Below are positions 5,360-5,490 of a DNA stretch of 5,490 nt, in pieces (within the stretch, counting starts at the first letter, position 1; each line of letters starts with the position of its first letter). The stretch comes from Palsa-883 sp035696165 (GTDB taxonomy: Bacteria > Pseudomonadota > Alphaproteobacteria > Acetobacterales > Acetobacteraceae), in NCBI GenBank assembly GCA_035696165.1, contig DASRQX010000006.1, positions 1 through 5,490 on the forward strand. Direction: 5' to 3'. The translations under genes and the position numbers were made by a program. The notes under the pieces were generated by a model that made no database searches, was not told where the DNA came from, and saw only the letters and a list, made by a program, of their open reading frames with translations.

Positions 5360-5490
5360 CGCCCGAGGGCATGCCCACATGTAATGTGGCCTACGGAACG
5401 TCTGGACCGTCGCTGCATTTTTCGTTGGCCCGACGCGGCGCGAGTACGATTCCCTGACCTGCGGCAACCGACCGACAGGAGCCGCCATGG
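5341..5490 (+). repeat. Right arm of long inverted repeat
   Basis: Partner of 1-158: perfect over 5350-5490, lacking the 8 bases catgcttt of the left arm, and ending inward at atggccggc. The arm overlaps the outer half of the large hairpin just inside it. A 38-codon reading frame from ATG 5341 (AAGGAAG at 5328-5334) to TGA 5457 crosses the arm. Its counterpart on the left is frame-shifted by the 8-base difference, which argues against a conserved peptide. The arm runs to the last base of the window and probably continues beyond it. Confidence 0.9.
5421..5489 (+). promoter_or_regulatory. Outward-facing leader: weak promoter, SD and ATG at right edge
   Basis: A poor -35 TTCGTT (5421-5426) and a fair -10 TACGAT (5445-5450), 18 bases apart, precede AGGAG (5477-5481) and ATG 5487-5489 with a 5-base gap. 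This looks like the 5' end of a gene starting at the window edge, and the same signal exists in mirror form at the left edge. The gene itself is outside the window, so no product can be named. Confidence 0.3.

Noticed and set aside
5197..5457. 86-codon plus-strand ORF after the SDR gene, with GAGG 7 bases before its ATG
   Set aside because: It runs through a REP-like hairpin and the repeat arm. Its peptide reads like the usual spurious translations of intergenic repeats, and the matching frame in the left arm is shifted by 8 bases.
1..5490. Complete transposon with 141-bp terminal inverted repeats
   Set aside because: No transposase, recombinase or target-site duplication is visible, and the start codons point outward. 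The window looks like DNA between repeats, not a self-contained element.

Overview
The window is a GC-rich (about 60-65% by eye) proteobacterial fragment. Protein-level resemblance and the style of its intergenic repeats suggest a gammaproteobacterium of the Xanthomonadales (Xanthomonas/Lysobacter/Rhodanobacter-like). This placement rests on recognition, not on a search. TGA behaves as a normal stop codon.

Layout from left to right. (1) 1-158: left arm of a long inverted repeat whose partner is 5341-5490. The outer 141 bp of the two arms are perfect reverse complements. (2) 168-1493, minus strand: an intact dihydroorotase with all expected metal ligands. (3) 1494-1711: a short divergent intergenic region holding a promoter and an imperfect palindromic operator candidate. 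(4) 1712-2511, plus strand: a two-gene toxin-antitoxin locus of the TacA/TacT type (DUF1778 ribbon-helix-helix antitoxin plus GNAT acetyltransferase toxin), with the usual 4-base overlap. Each gene carries an in-frame TGA close to its natural start, so the locus looks decayed. The simple ORF reading shows only an 81-residue and a 99-residue remnant. (5) 2512-2719: a convergent intergenic region with a strong imperfect hairpin that could end transcription from both sides. (6) 2720-3952, minus strand: a secreted YXWGXW-repeat protein with an Ala/Pro/Arg-rich tail built from eight copies of a 39-bp tandem repeat. (7) 3953-4488: a long divergent intergenic region with an AT-rich island. (8) 4489-5181, plus strand: a short-chain dehydrogenase/reductase. 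(9) 5182-5490: intergenic, with a large REP-like hairpin running into the right repeat arm.

The intact genes do not form a pathway. Dihydroorotase is pyrimidine biosynthesis, the YXWGXW protein is envelope or secreted, and the SDR substrate is unknown. I see no new multi-gene system. The most notable points are the doubly interrupted TA module that keeps its regulatory palindrome, and the terminal inverted repeat. Each repeat arm ends in an outward-facing Shine-Dalgarno and ATG, so it may be the leader of a duplicated gene or the edge of a multicopy element. Because the perfect match is exactly 141 bp and touches both window ends, it may also mark where an assembler using 141-mers stopped at a genomic repeat.
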